A stretch of 64,000 bases of DNA from Thermomonas sp. HDW16 (GTDB lineage Bacteria; Pseudomonadota; Gammaproteobacteria; Xanthomonadales; Xanthomonadaceae), in the NCBI RefSeq assembly GCF_011302915.1, contig NZ_CP049872.1, positions 1,550,001 to 1,614,000 on the forward strand. The letters run 5' to 3'. This document shows, piece by piece, positions 1-8,435 of the stretch. The notes beneath the pieces were generated by a model, which saw nothing but the letters and a program-made list of their open reading frames with translations, ran no database searches and was not told where the DNA came from. Made by a program: the position numbers and the translations under genes. The first letter of the stretch is position 1, and each line of letters starts with the position of its first letter.

Positions 1-1
1 C

Positions 2-1579
2 GAGGACATGTTCGAGGAAGCCGAGGGGCTGGACGATCCCTACCTGCGTACCAAGCACGATTCCGAAGGACTGGTGCGCGACGAAAAGCGCATCAAGTGG
101 CGCATCTATCGCCCGGGCATGGTGGTGGGCCATTCGCAGACCGGCGAAATGGACAAGATCGACGGCCCGTACTACTTCTTCACCTTCCTCAAGAAGCTGC
201 GCGAGATGTTGCCGCCGTGGATGCCGACGCTGGGCATCGAGGGCGGGCGCATCAACGTGGTGCCGGTGGATTTCGTCGTCGATGCGATGGACCACATCGC
301 GCACAAACCGAAGCTCGATGGCCATACTTTCCACCTGACCGATCCGGAACCGATGCGTGTTGGCGAGGTGCTGAACACCTTCGCTCGCGCCGGCCACGCG
401 CCGGAAATGACCATGCGCATCGATGCGCGCATGTTCGCCTTCGTGCCGGGCGGGATCCGCATGGCGGTCGGCAACCTGCCACCGGTCAAGCGCTTCGTCG
501 GCATGCTGCTACGCGACTTCAAGATCCCCAAGGAGGTGCTGAAGTTCATCACCTATCCGACCCGTTTCGACAACCGCGAAACCGAGCGCGCGCTGAAGGG
601 CAGCGGGATCAAGGTGCCGGCGCTGGAGACCTACGCCTGGCGCCTGTGGGATTACTGGGAACGCCACCTGGATCCGGATCTGTTCATCGACCGCACGTTG
701 AAGGGCAAGGTGCGCAACAAGGTGGTGGTGATCACCGGCGGTTCCTCTGGCATCGGCTTGGCAACTGCGCAGAAGGTGGCCGCTGCCGGTGCCATCACCA
801 TCATCGTGGCGCGTGGCGAGGAAGAACTGTTCAAGGTGCGAGACGAAATGAAGGCGACGGGCGGCAAGGTGTTTGCCTACACCGCGGACCTGGCAGAAAT
901 GGCTAGCTGCGATGCATTGGTGAAGCAGGTCCTCGAAGCGCACGGCCATGTCGATATCCTGATCAACAACGCCGGTCGTTCGATTCGCCGTTCGATCGAG
1001 GCCAGCTACGACCGCTTCCATGATTTCGAACGCACCATGCAGCTGAATTACTTCGGTTGCATCCGCCTGATCATGGGCTTCATGCCGACCATGACCCATC
1101 GCCGCAAGGGCCACATCATCAACATCAGCTCGATCGGCGTGCTGGCCAATTCACCGCGCTTTTCCGCCTACGTGGCGTCCAAGGCCGCGCTGGATGCCTT
1201 CAGCCGCTGCGCGCAGGGCGAGCTCTCGGGCAAGGGCATCAGCTTCACCACCATCAACATGCCGCTGGTGAAGACGCCGATGATCGCGCCAACCAAGATG
1301 TACGACAGCGTGCCCACGCTCAGCCCGGATGAGGCCGCCGACCTGCTGGTCAAGGCCATCATCGAGAAGCCAAGCCGTATCGCGACTCGCCTGGGCATCT
1401 TCAGTGCGTTGGTCAACGCGGTCGCGCCGAAGGCGTACGAAGTGGTGATGAACACCGCGTTCGAACTGTTCCCGGATTCCGCCGCGGCCAAGGGCGACAA
1501 GGCTGCGCTCAAGGGCGAGGCGCAGCCGAGCAACGAGCAAATCGCGTTCGCCTCGCTGATGCGCGGGGTGCATTGGTAA
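2..1579 (+). CDS. Double SDR-family oxidoreductase, 5'-truncated by the window edge
   Basis: The reading frame is already open at base 2, so the gene starts outside the window; 525 residues are visible. The first part is the end of an extended short-chain dehydrogenase/reductase (SDR) domain: a Y-L-R-T-K sequence about 14 residues in fits the catalytic YxxxK motif, and the following 220 residues look like the substrate-binding half of an epimerase/acyl-CoA reductase-like SDR. From about residue 240 a second, classical SDR begins (TGGSSGIG nucleotide-binding loop, NNAG, then an ISS serine and YVASK). The protein is thus two fused NAD(P)-dependent oxidoreductase modules. The substrate is unknown; similar fusions act on lipids or polyketide-like molecules. 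It ends before a strong hairpin shared with the convergent gene. Confidence 0.85.
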   Translation, partial: EDMFEEAEGLDDPYLRTKHDSEGLVRDEKRIKWRIYRPGMVVGHSQTGEMDKIDGPYYFFTFLKKLREMLPPWMPTLGIEGGRINVVPVDFVVDAMDHIAHKPKLDGHTFHLTDPEPMRVGEVLNTFARAGHAPEMTMRIDARMFAFVPGGIRMAVGNLPPVKRFVGMLLRDFKIPKEVLKFITYPTRFDNRETERALKGSGIKVPALETYAWRLWDYWERHLDPDLFIDRTLKGKVRNKVVVITGGSSGIGLATAQKVAAAGAITIIVARGEEELFKVRDEMKATGGKVFAYTADLAEMASCDALVKQVLEAHGHVDILINNAGRSIRRSIEASYDRFHDFERTMQLNYFGCIRLIMGFMPTMTHRRKGHIINISSIGVLANSPRFSAYVASKAALDAFSRCAQGELSGKGISFTTINMPLVKTPMIAPTKMYDSVPTLSPDEAADLLVKAIIEKPSRIATRLGIFSALVNAVAPKAYEVVMNTAFELFPDSAAAKGDKAALKGEAQPSNEQIAFASLMRGVHW

Positions 1580-1589
1580 TCAGGTGATT

Positions 1590-1623
1590 CCGATGCGCGA
1601 TGCCAGTTGGCATCGCGCATCGG
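1590..1623. terminator. Perfect 16-bp inverted repeat between convergent genes
   Basis: Two 16-bp arms (1590-1605 and 1608-1623) are exact reverse complements separated by GT. The hairpin lies 10 bp after the SDR stop and 10 bp before the end of the convergent Mrr-like gene, so it probably ends transcription from both sides. There is no T tract, so this may be a Rho-assisted or mRNA-stabilising hairpin rather than a classical intrinsic terminator. Confidence 0.6.
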
Positions 1624-1632
1624 TCGATCGAC

Positions 1633-2586
1633 TCAGTACGATCGACACTGCTTGAACCGTACCGGCTTCTCGCTGCCTTGCGGCGGCTGTAACTGCACGC
1701 GCGACGGGGCGAGCTCTGGATAGCGTTCCAGTAGCGGGCAGAGCGCGCTGCTGGGATCCGCCGCTTCCGATGCCAGATAGACCAGCAGGGTCGATTGCGT
1801 CGACCAGACTGCGCGGTCAACGCCGGGCAAGGTGGAGATCGCGTTTGCGGTTTCGCTGCGCCGTCGTTCCAGTATTGCCGGGTCGGAAGGAACGGCTTGC
1901 TGTTCGGCGGTTGTGGTCGAGGCTGTCGTGGCGGGCGCGGATCTGGCTGCAGTAGCCGTCACGCTCCCATCGACTGCCGCCTCCGTCGAGGGGGGCTGTA
2001 TGCCTTGCACGAGCATCCAGGTGACCGCTGCCAAGACCGCCGCGCCCGACCAGGCAATCGTCGCGTTTTTCTTCTCGGTTTGAAGGCCCGCCTGGTGCGA
2101 GATGTCGTCGTCGATGAAGGGCTTCACCTCTGGCCACAGGGTTGCACCGTCGATGAGTTCCACGTGCTGGCGCTTGGCGACACGTTTTGCCTCTTCGTCG
2201 AAACGGCCGGGGGTTACCACGATGGCCATGTCCGCGCCGCGCAATTCTGCTGATTTCCCCAGCCCCAGGATCGGTTGCGTACCAACCACGGAAGCGTTGC
2301 CGTATTTGCACGACAACAACGTGAGTTGCCCATCCCGGCGCAGGAGGATGTCGCCGCCATCGGTGGGCAGGCCGTCCGCGGGGCCATCCTTGTCGCGAAC
2401 GGTCTGGTATCCACGCGCATGCATGGCCTGCAAAACCAGTTTGGCGAAATCCCGCCAACGCAAACCCGCCAGGTGCGCGAGGCCCAGCTTCAATTCGTTG
2501 CTGTTTGCCGGCTGTTTTCGCAGCAGGACATTGGCGGCAAGACCCGCCAGCACGAACACGATCAGGGCGATCAGGAACGAAAACAT
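1633..2586 (-). CDS. Membrane-anchored restriction-endonuclease-like (Mrr_cat) protein
   Basis: 317 residues. Residues 2-21 form a transmembrane helix followed by RK, placing the next part in the cytoplasm. Residues about 40-160 look like an Mrr-type PD-(D/E)xK nuclease fold: W-R-D-F near the start, then G-G-D-I-L-L and L-L-S-C-K-Y-G, giving the catalytic Asp and Lys, although the usual Glu/Gln before Lys is Ser. A second transmembrane helix (about 174-194, preceded by KK) leads to an 85-120 residue C-terminal part, predicted outside the cytoplasm, with two cysteines. Mrr_cat proteins cleave DNA; the membrane anchoring and external tail are unusual. Whether it acts in defence, DNA uptake or repair cannot be told from here. 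The gene stands alone and is convergent with the SDR gene. Confidence 0.7.
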   Translation of the reverse strand: MFSFLIALIVFVLAGLAANVLLRKQPANSNELKLGLAHLAGLRWRDFAKLVLQAMHARGYQTVRDKDGPADGLPTDGGDILLRRDGQLTLLSCKYGNASVVGTQPILGLGKSAELRGADMAIVVTPGRFDEEAKRVAKRQHVELIDGATLWPEVKPFIDDDISHQAGLQTEKKNATIAWSGAAVLAAVTWMLVQGIQPPSTEAAVDGSVTATAARSAPATTASTTTAEQQAVPSDPAILERRRSETANAISTLPGVDRAVWSTQSTLLVYLASEAADPSSALCPLLERYPELAPSRVQLQPPQGSEKPVRFKQCRSY

Positions 2587-2745
2587 GCTGCCGTCCAGTG
2601 GCGAGTCCGATACGGGAACTATAGTCTCGAACGCGACTTGGCGATGAGACCAGCCAACACTGCAGGCAAAAAAATGCCCGCCAGTCCGAATTCGCAGGGG
2701 GAGGGGAGCTAGCGAAACGGCGGACTGACGGGACTTGGGCGGTGC

Positions 2746-3300
2746 TTATTCGTCGGAAGACTTGGACGCGCGCTTGCTGGTGGCCTTCTTCGCGGTTGCG
2801 CGCTTGGCGGGCGCCTTCTTGGCGGCGACTTTGCGCGGGGCCTTGGCGGCCTTCGGTGCGGCGCCGCCGTTGGCCTTGCGCAGTTCCTCGGTCAGGCGTT
2901 CGACGCGCGCGGTGAGCGCGTTGAGATCGTCGCGGCCGGGCACGCCAAGCTTGACCAGCGCGCGCTGCACGCGTTCCTCGAACACCTTCTCCAGCTTGTC
3001 CCAGGTGTCGACGGCGCGCTCGCGGGCCTGGCCGACCTTGCCTTCGACCGCATCGCGGACGAAATCGGCGCGGGCGCCGGTGAACTTACGCGCGGTCTGC
3101 TCCAGCGACAGGCCGTCGCGGACCAGGCTTTCGAACAGCTTGCTGCCTTCGGCCTGCGCGCGGTTGAACGCACCCATGCCGGCCAGCCAGATCTGCTGCG
3201 CGGATTCGGTGATCGACTTGCCCAGGCGCTCGGCCTGCGCCTTGCTGTCCTTCGCGGCGCCGGCGGACTTCTTGTTTGCGGTTTTCTTCAGCTTGGCCAT
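2746..3300 (-). CDS. Phasin-family protein with Ala/Lys-rich tail
   Basis: 184 residues. The start at 3300 is chosen because GGAGGG lies 4 bases upstream and because family members begin with a short Lys-rich stretch; an upstream in-frame extension to 3438 is unlikely. Residues about 25-110 carry the phasin helix pattern (SAQQIWLAGMGAFNRAQ, then amphipathic helices). A short heptad region follows, and the last 45 residues are Ala/Lys/Arg repeats like histone H1. PhaF/PhaI-type phasins coat polyhydroxyalkanoate granules, and the basic tail binds DNA to spread granules at division. A second PHA-related gene lies 3 kb away. No PHA synthase is present in this window. Confidence 0.85.
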   Translation of the reverse strand: MAKLKKTANKKSAGAAKDSKAQAERLGKSITESAQQIWLAGMGAFNRAQAEGSKLFESLVRDGLSLEQTARKFTGARADFVRDAVEGKVGQARERAVDTWDKLEKVFEERVQRALVKLGVPGRDDLNALTARVERLTEELRKANGGAAPKAAKAPRKVAAKKAPAKRATAKKATSKRASKSSDE

Positions 3301-3364
3301 GTGCCCTCCAACGGGCGCAACGAGAATGGATTGCGAAGCAGAATGGCGTTCTTGTCTAGAGCAT

Positions 3365-4651
3365 TCACACCATGCGACGGGATTGCGTGCGACGTCTTTT
3401 GTGCAGCGAATGTTCGATGTCGTCGAGCGCACGGCCAAGCACGGCGGTGGTTTCCGTATTGCGCGCCGAAGGCGGCAAATGGGCCAGGATCGAACGCGGC
3501 CGATCGGCGATCACGTCCTCGCGCAGGGTGATGCCGTGGCGCGCCAGCACCGGCGCCAGCACCTCGCGGCGGTTGCGCAGGTCGGCCAGGGTGTTGCGGT
3601 AGGCGAGTTGCGAAATGCGCCGGCGTGCGGCGAAGCTGAAAACGTTGGTGTAAAACAGTTCGCGGTCGGCGGCATTGGGCTCGAACACCAGCTGGTCGAT
3701 GTCCGGATACTGCTGCGCATAACGCGCCAGGCCGACCTGCATGCGCGACTGCAGCATCGTGCGCAGGGTCTGCGAGAGCACGCCGGGTAGGCCGCCCTCG
3801 GCGATGCGGCGGTCACTGAAACGGTGCGATTCCGCTTCGGTATCCGCATCGTTGCCGGGGTTGAACGGCACCAGCGGGTTGATGCCGAGCATCAGGTCGA
3901 CATCGCGGTCCAGCACCACCGAGGCATGCATTGTGCGGCGTAGCGCACCATCGACGAAATGCCGCCCGCGCCCGCTCTTGTCGAAAATTTCGACCGGCGG
4001 GTACAGGCCGGGCAGGGCGGCGCTGGCCTGCACCGCCTGCGAGATCGGCACGTCGTCCCAGCCTTCATCGCCGAAGCGCACCGCCTCGCCGCTGTCCAGG
4101 TCCACGCCGATCACGTACAGCGGGCGCGACAGCTTGCGGAAATCGTTGCTGCGGCCACGGCGGCTGAACACGTCGCGCAGGAAGCGTTCGACCTCGGCGT
4201 TGTCGAACAGGCCGGTTGGCACCAGGCCGCCGATGCGAGTGACCAGATCCGACCAGCGCGAATCGCCGCGGCCGAACCACAGGTCGTGGGTGAGCTTGGC
4301 AGCCAGGCGTGGAATCGACGCCGCCCGACGCACGTATTCCAGCAGCGCCGGGCGCAGGAAGGTTTCCGGACGGAAGGTCACATCCTGGCTGTCGCCGCTG
4401 ATGAAGATGCGGCACAACTCGGCGGTGTCCATGCGGTTGGCCAATCCAGCGGCGAAGAACGCGCCGGAGCTGACGCCCACATAACAGTCCAGCCGGGTCA
4501 GGTCGAGGCCGTCGCAGGCCTCATCGAGTGCGCGCAACGCACCCAGTTCGTACATCGCGCCGATCGGGCCGCCACCGGCGATGGCCAGGCCGATGCGCGG
4601 CGCACCACCACGATTTGGACGGGAGTGTTCGGCGGCGTGCAATGACAGCAT
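3365..4651 (-). CDS. Patatin-like phospholipase
   Basis: 428 residues from the ATG at 4651; a longer frame to 4789 runs into the divergent gene and lacks family similarity. Close to the N-terminus it has the oxyanion-hole loop GGGPIG, then the nucleophile elbow G-V-S-S-G, and later the VDGA motif supplying the Asp of the Ser-Asp dyad, so all catalytic elements are intact. Patatins hydrolyse acyl esters of phospholipids or other lipids. The C-terminal 150 residues resemble the long patatin subfamily found near PHA or lipid genes in proteobacteria. It lies just upstream of the phasin on the same strand (64 bp gap), which may reflect co-expression. No signal peptide is seen, so it is probably cytoplasmic. 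Confidence 0.88.
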   Translation of the reverse strand: MLSLHAAEHSRPNRGGAPRIGLAIAGGGPIGAMYELGALRALDEACDGLDLTRLDCYVGVSSGAFFAAGLANRMDTAELCRIFISGDSQDVTFRPETFLRPALLEYVRRAASIPRLAAKLTHDLWFGRGDSRWSDLVTRIGGLVPTGLFDNAEVERFLRDVFSRRGRSNDFRKLSRPLYVIGVDLDSGEAVRFGDEGWDDVPISQAVQASAALPGLYPPVEIFDKSGRGRHFVDGALRRTMHASVVLDRDVDLMLGINPLVPFNPGNDADTEAESHRFSDRRIAEGGLPGVLSQTLRTMLQSRMQVGLARYAQQYPDIDQLVFEPNAADRELFYTNVFSFAARRRISQLAYRNTLADLRNRREVLAPVLARHGITLREDVIADRPRSILAHLPPSARNTETTAVLGRALDDIEHSLHKRRRTQSRRMV

Positions 4652-4737
4652 GCAAGGGACTCGTGCGGGACGCGGCCGAGTGTAGCGGAGCGCTACCGAG
4701 TATTGCGTCGATTCGCCCGGCTGCCGACACTTCATGC

Positions 4738-5469
4738 ATGCCTGCCAGTCGCGAACACGCCAAGCCCGACCCGAGCGTGCGCCTTGCACGGCGCCTGACC
4801 TGCCACCAGGCGCTGTACGACCCGGTGCGCGAGCCGCGCAATGCCTTGCGCTGGCTCAAGCCGTTGCAAGCCTGGCAGGCGCAACGGCTGGAACGCAGTT
4901 TTGCGGGTTTCCTGCAGGATCCGGCGCGGCGGCCGGCGGCACGCTTCTTCCTCACCGATGTGTATGGCGACCACGATTTCACACGTCGTGATGCCGACAT
5001 CGCGCGGGTGATCCCGATGATGCAGACGTTGCTGCCGGCGGCGTTGCTGAAGACAGTGGCGGACGGCATCGAGCTGGGCGCCCTGACCCACGCGTTCGAC
5101 CTACGCATGGCCGAAGCCCTGCAAGCGTTGGCGGGTCGCCGTCGCGCCATCGACGCGGATTTGTACGCGCGCGCGTATCGCGAGGTCGGCCTGCCGCGGC
5201 TGCGCATGCGCCAGATCGCCGTGATTGCCGAGGTGGGGGAAGGGCTTGCCGCCGCATTGCGGATGCCGGGCGTCGGCATGCTGCTCAAGCTGTCGCGATT
5301 ACCGGCGAAGGCGGCCGGGCTTGGTGAACTGCAGGTGTTCCTGGAACGCGGTTTTGCCGCCTTCGCCGACCTTGGCGATGCACAGGCCTTCCTGGCCGAT
5401 ATCCGCCGCAACGAAACCCGGGTGATGCAGCGCCTGTTCGCGGGGGTTGCGGACCCGTTCGGCGGCTGA
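4738..5469 (+). CDS. FFLxxVYG-motif family protein of unknown function
   Basis: 243 residues, divergent from the patatin gene (86 bp between starts). The hallmark is R-F-F-L-T-D-V-Y-G followed by HDFTRRD around residues 67-83, typical of a proteobacterial family of uncharacterised, mostly helical proteins that carry FFLEELYG in this position. No transmembrane segment or signal peptide is present. The start at 4738 follows a more conserved-looking junction than the upstream GTG at 4528, which would overlap the patatin gene by more than 100 bp. The function is not known. It could be co-regulated with the patatin through the shared promoter region. Confidence 0.7.
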   Translation: MPASREHAKPDPSVRLARRLTCHQALYDPVREPRNALRWLKPLQAWQAQRLERSFAGFLQDPARRPAARFFLTDVYGDHDFTRRDADIARVIPMMQTLLPAALLKTVADGIELGALTHAFDLRMAEALQALAGRRRAIDADLYARAYREVGLPRLRMRQIAVIAEVGEGLAAALRMPGVGMLLKLSRLPAKAAGLGELQVFLERGFAAFADLGDAQAFLADIRRNETRVMQRLFAGVADPFGG

Positions 5470-5471
5470 GT

Positions 5472-6272
5472 TCAGCGCGCACCGAACAGCAACAGCGCAG
5501 CCAGTGCCGCGGCCAGCAGGATCGCCGTGATCAGCAGCCATGGCATGCGCTGCAGCCAGGATTTGCGGGGGACGCTGGGAGCTTCGTCCGCATTGTCGGC
5601 AAATGCCGCGCGCAGCCGTGCGCTGGGCGAAGGGCCGGGAACCGGCGGTGGCGGGCCCTCCACCACGAACCGGTGCTGTACATCGAACGCGATCTGGTCG
5701 CCGGCATGCAGTGCAGCCTCGCGAACGCGCTGGCCGTTGACCAGGACGTCGGCATCGGCATCGCGCAACACGGCTTGCCCGTTCACCGCTTCGACCAAGG
5801 CGTGGCGTTCGGCGATGCCGGGGCCTTCGATGCGGATGTCGGCATCCTGCGCACGACCGATCCTGCGTGGCTTGTCCAAGCTGATGCTGCGGCCGTGGTG
5901 GGTGCCGCCCACGCCACGCAGAACCAGGCGCAGGTTGCCGATCGGATCGCGCTGGCCGCTATCGGCAGGCGGCAGCGTGCGGCCGTCGTTGGCGGCGGTC
6001 AACAGCAGCTCGTTGCCGTCGACGTGGATGCTGTCGCCGGCGCGCAGCATCGCCACGTGCTGCACCGGACGGCCATTCACATGCACGCCACGCAGTTCGT
6101 CGGCCACCGTCATCCAGATGCCGCGGCGGTCGTTGCACAACTGCAGCAGCCACGACTGCTGGTCATCCACCGGGCCAAGTCCGGTGGGCAGCCGCCCAAG
6201 CGCATGCACGCCCGCGCCAAGTGGCAGATCGGCTTGGTCGCCATCGCAGAATCGCAGACGCAGTTCGTTCAT
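5472..6272 (-). CDS. FHA-domain protein with C-terminal membrane anchor
   Basis: 266 residues, starting at 6272; the upstream extension overlaps the divergent promoter and is not conserved-looking. Residues about 112-210 form a forkhead-associated domain (RRIGRAQDADIRI, a loop with ERHA, then DVLVNGQRV), which in other proteins binds phosphothreonine peptides; the usual Ser of the SxxH loop is not obvious. Residues about 20-95 look like a degenerate first FHA-like module (GVHVNGRPV, LRAGDSIHV). A Pro-rich linker leads to a single transmembrane helix (about 243-263) at the extreme C-terminus, so the FHA part should face the cytoplasm as a tail-anchored protein. No kinase or phosphatase gene is nearby. 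Confidence 0.8.
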   Translation of the reverse strand: MNELRLRFCDGDQADLPLGAGVHALGRLPTGLGPVDDQQSWLLQLCNDRRGIWMTVADELRGVHVNGRPVQHVAMLRAGDSIHVDGNELLLTAANDGRTLPPADSGQRDPIGNLRLVLRGVGGTHHGRSISLDKPRRIGRAQDADIRIEGPGIAERHALVEAVNGQAVLRDADADVLVNGQRVREAALHAGDQIAFDVQHRFVVEGPPPPVPGPSPSARLRAAFADNADEAPSVPRKSWLQRMPWLLITAILLAAALAALLLFGAR

Positions 6273-6358
6273 TGGCGGGAATCTAGCACGCCATCCAAGG
6301 CTGGTTGGCTGCTGCGAGGCGGGGCACAATGCGGCACCGTCCGACACATGCCACGCCC

Positions 6359-6631
6359 ATGTCCCGCATCGACATCCGCCACCCCCATTCGCTGCCCAAG
6401 CCCAAGGCCCGCAAGGCGATCGAGGAAGTGGCAAAGAAGCTCGCCGAGAAGTTCGACATGGATTACGACTGGGACGGCGACACGCTGAACTTCTCGCGCT
6501 CGGGCGTGGAGGGCGCGATCGAGTTGGCAGCGAAGGACCTGCATGTCCACGCCAAACTCGGTTTCCTGACCGCGATGTTCAAGGATCCGATCGAGAGCGA
6601 GATCAAGCGCGTGCTGAAAGAGAAGTTCTGA
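6359..6631 (+). CDS. Polyhydroxyalkanoic acid system family protein
   Basis: 90 residues. It begins MSRIDIRHPHSLPKPKARKA and continues with a helix (EEVAKKLAEKFDMDY) and a short beta-sheet region, the pattern of the PHA_gran_rgn family (PF09650), small proteins found near PHA granule genes whose biochemical role is unclear. The start at 6359 matches the usual family start; an in-frame ATG at 6305 adds an unconserved extension. The last 29 bp overlap the end of msrQ on the opposite strand. Together with the phasin it suggests this organism handles PHA. Confidence 0.8.
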   Translation: MSRIDIRHPHSLPKPKARKAIEEVAKKLAEKFDMDYDWDGDTLNFSRSGVEGAIELAAKDLHVHAKLGFLTAMFKDPIESEIKRVLKEKF

Positions 6632-7223
6632 CCCGCTGGCGCTTCCAGACCCTCCAGCCTAGCAGCAATGCGGCGATGCCGGCATATAGCGCCGGTTCGC
6701 GGATGTCGGATTTGACCAGCCACCAGAAATGCAGCACCGCCAGCACGGCCACGGCATAGACCAGCTTGTGCAGGCGTGCCCAGTTGCGGCCAAGCCGCTT
6801 GATCCAGCCAGTCGTGGACGTGATCGCCAGCGGCACCAGCAGCAACCACGCGATGAAGCCCACGGTGATGTACGGGCGCTTCGCGATGTCTTCGAATACT
6901 TGCGTCCAGTAGCCGCGCAGATCCAGGCCCAGGTAGGCAGCGAAATGCAGACTGGCGTAGGCGAAGGCGTACAGGCCAAGCATGCGCCGGAAACGCACCA
7001 GTACATTCCAGCCGGTCAGCTGGCGCAGTGGGGTGATCGCTAGCGTCAGCATCAGGAAGCGCAGTGCCCACAGGCCAAGCGTATGTTCGATCTCGGCGAC
7101 GGGATCCGCGCCCAGCACGTTGCTGCCGGTTTTCGCCACGCTCCACATCTGCCATAGCAGGATCGCCAGGGGCGTCAGCGCGGCGAGGTGGACGATGCCT
7201 TTCGGAAGCGTCAACGAGCGCAT
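6603..7223 (-). CDS. msrQ: MsrQ, haem-binding membrane subunit of the MsrPQ methionine-sulfoxide reductase
   Basis: 206 residues with about six hydrophobic helices. Histidines in the helices YASLHFAAYLG and RLHKLVYAVAVLAVLHFWW fit the b-haem ligands of the YedZ/MsrQ family. MsrQ passes electrons from the quinone pool or flavin reductase across the inner membrane to periplasmic MsrP, which repairs oxidised methionines. msrP lies 125 bp upstream on the same strand. The ATG used here (7221-7223) sits inside the outer arm of a 26-bp inverted repeat, and no Shine-Dalgarno sequence precedes it; a TTG three codons downstream is an alternative start. The 3' end overlaps the PHA-system gene by 29 bp. 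Confidence 0.92.
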   Translation of the reverse strand: MRSLTLPKGIVHLAALTPLAILLWQMWSVAKTGSNVLGADPVAEIEHTLGLWALRFLMLTLAITPLRQLTGWNVLVRFRRMLGLYAFAYASLHFAAYLGLDLRGYWTQVFEDIAKRPYITVGFIAWLLLVPLAITSTTGWIKRLGRNWARLHKLVYAVAVLAVLHFWWLVKSDIREPALYAGIAALLLGWRVWKRQRVRTSLSARA

Positions 7224-7333
7224 GCGGGGTGGGCCAGCCTTTGAGCGGCCTTCGACGACATGGATGTCGTCGAAGAGCCTACATGGACGTATTCACAGCG
7301 TGTCGCGCAAAGGCTGGCCCACCCCGCATGCGC
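7218..7333. repeat. Nested palindromic element between msrP and msrQ
   Basis: Two perfect 26-bp arms (7218-7243 and 7308-7333) flank 64 bp containing a second palindrome of 12-bp arms (7250-7261 and 7264-7275) with a GG loop. As RNA this folds into a long stem topped by a second hairpin. The left arm contains the msrQ start codon. The right arm begins 14 bp before the msrP stop region. Its size and architecture resemble mobile REP/MITE-like elements of Xanthomonadaceae. Confidence 0.8.
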
Positions 7334-7347
7334 GAAGCGAAGCGCCA

Positions 7348-8313
7348 TCAAAACCACTTCTTCAAATCCATGCCCGCATACAGCGATGCCACTTGGGCGG
7401 CATAACCATTGAACGGCAGGGTGGGAATGCGTTCTGCGAACAGCTTGCTGGCACTGCCGGCGATCCGGCGTTCGGTCTTCTGGCTCCAGCGCGGATGATC
7501 CACCGCCGGGTTTACGTTGGAAAAGAAGCCGTATTCCGAAGCCTGCGACATGTTCCAGCTGGTCTTGGGCATGTTCTCGACGAAGGTGATCGAGATGATC
7601 GACTTGATCCCCTTGAAGCCGTATTTCCACGGCACGATCAGCCGCAGTGGCGCGCCGTTCTGCTGCGGCAACGGCTTGCCGTACAGGCCAGTGGCGAGCA
7701 GGGTGAGCGGGTGCATGGCTTCGTCGATGCGCAGGCCCTCGCGGTACGGCCAGTCCAGCACGTCGGCGCGCACGCCCGGCATCTGTCGTGGATCGGCCAG
7801 GCTGGTGAAGGCGACGTACTTCGCCTTCGAGGTCGGTTCGAAGCGCTTCAGCACATCGCCCAATGGCACGCCCAGCCACGGGATCACCATCGACCAGCCT
7901 TCCACGCAGCGCATCCGGTAGATGCGTTCCTGCGGCGTAAATCCTTTCAGCAAGTCGTCCAGCGAGAGCTTGCCGGGCTTGGCGCAGTGTCCACCCACCG
8001 CAACCGTCCATGGTGAGGTTCGTAGCGTCTTTGCGGCGTTCGACGGATCGTCCTTGTTGGTGCCGAACTCGTAGAAATTGTTGTAGCTGGTGGCATCCAG
8101 CTCGCGGGTCTGTTCCTCCGCGGTGCGGAAGCCCGATTTGGCCTGTTCCGGCGTCACCACCACGTTCGACGGCGGCGGCGCGGCTTCGGAGCAGCCGGCC
8201 ATGCCCAGTGCGGGCAGCAGGCCTAGTGCCGCCAGCACCCGGCGGCGGTCGCGATAGACGGCCTCGTCGGTTACCAGGTCGGCGGGGATGCGGAGTGCAT
8301 CGCGCTGTTTCAT
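7348..8313 (-). CDS. msrP: MsrP, periplasmic molybdopterin methionine-sulfoxide reductase subunit
   Basis: 321 residues, close to the family's usual 310-335. The start at 8313 has GGAG nine bases upstream. A Tat-type signal ([18 protein letters not shown], then AGCSEA) points to export of the folded protein with its cofactor. The sulfite-oxidase-like core has M-R-C-V-E-G-W, whose Cys is expected to coordinate molybdenum, and P-W-K-Y-G-F-K further on. MsrP reduces both R- and S-methionine sulfoxide in periplasmic proteins using electrons from MsrQ, encoded next. It is divergent from serC. Confidence 0.93.
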   Translation of the reverse strand: MKQRDALRIPADLVTDEAVYRDRRRVLAALGLLPALGMAGCSEAAPPPSNVVVTPEQAKSGFRTAEEQTRELDATSYNNFYEFGTNKDDPSNAAKTLRTSPWTVAVGGHCAKPGKLSLDDLLKGFTPQERIYRMRCVEGWSMVIPWLGVPLGDVLKRFEPTSKAKYVAFTSLADPRQMPGVRADVLDWPYREGLRIDEAMHPLTLLATGLYGKPLPQQNGAPLRLIVPWKYGFKGIKSIISITFVENMPKTSWNMSQASEYGFFSNVNPAVDHPRWSQKTERRIAGSASKLFAERIPTLPFNGYAAQVASLYAGMDLKKWF

Positions 8314-8435
8314 CGGAATCTCCGGGCAGGTCTGCAGCATAGAGTGCTTTGCGCGACAAAAGTTGCAGCTGAAAGCACCATTCCGGCTCGTGCTGCGCTG
8401 CGGCATACTGCGGTAAATCCCTTGGAGCCGCCCCG

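Noticed and set aside
4528..4737. Upstream extension of the FFLxxVYG-family gene to a GTG at 4528
   Set aside because: It would overlap the divergent patatin gene by more than 100 bp and its translation is Arg-rich shadow sequence.
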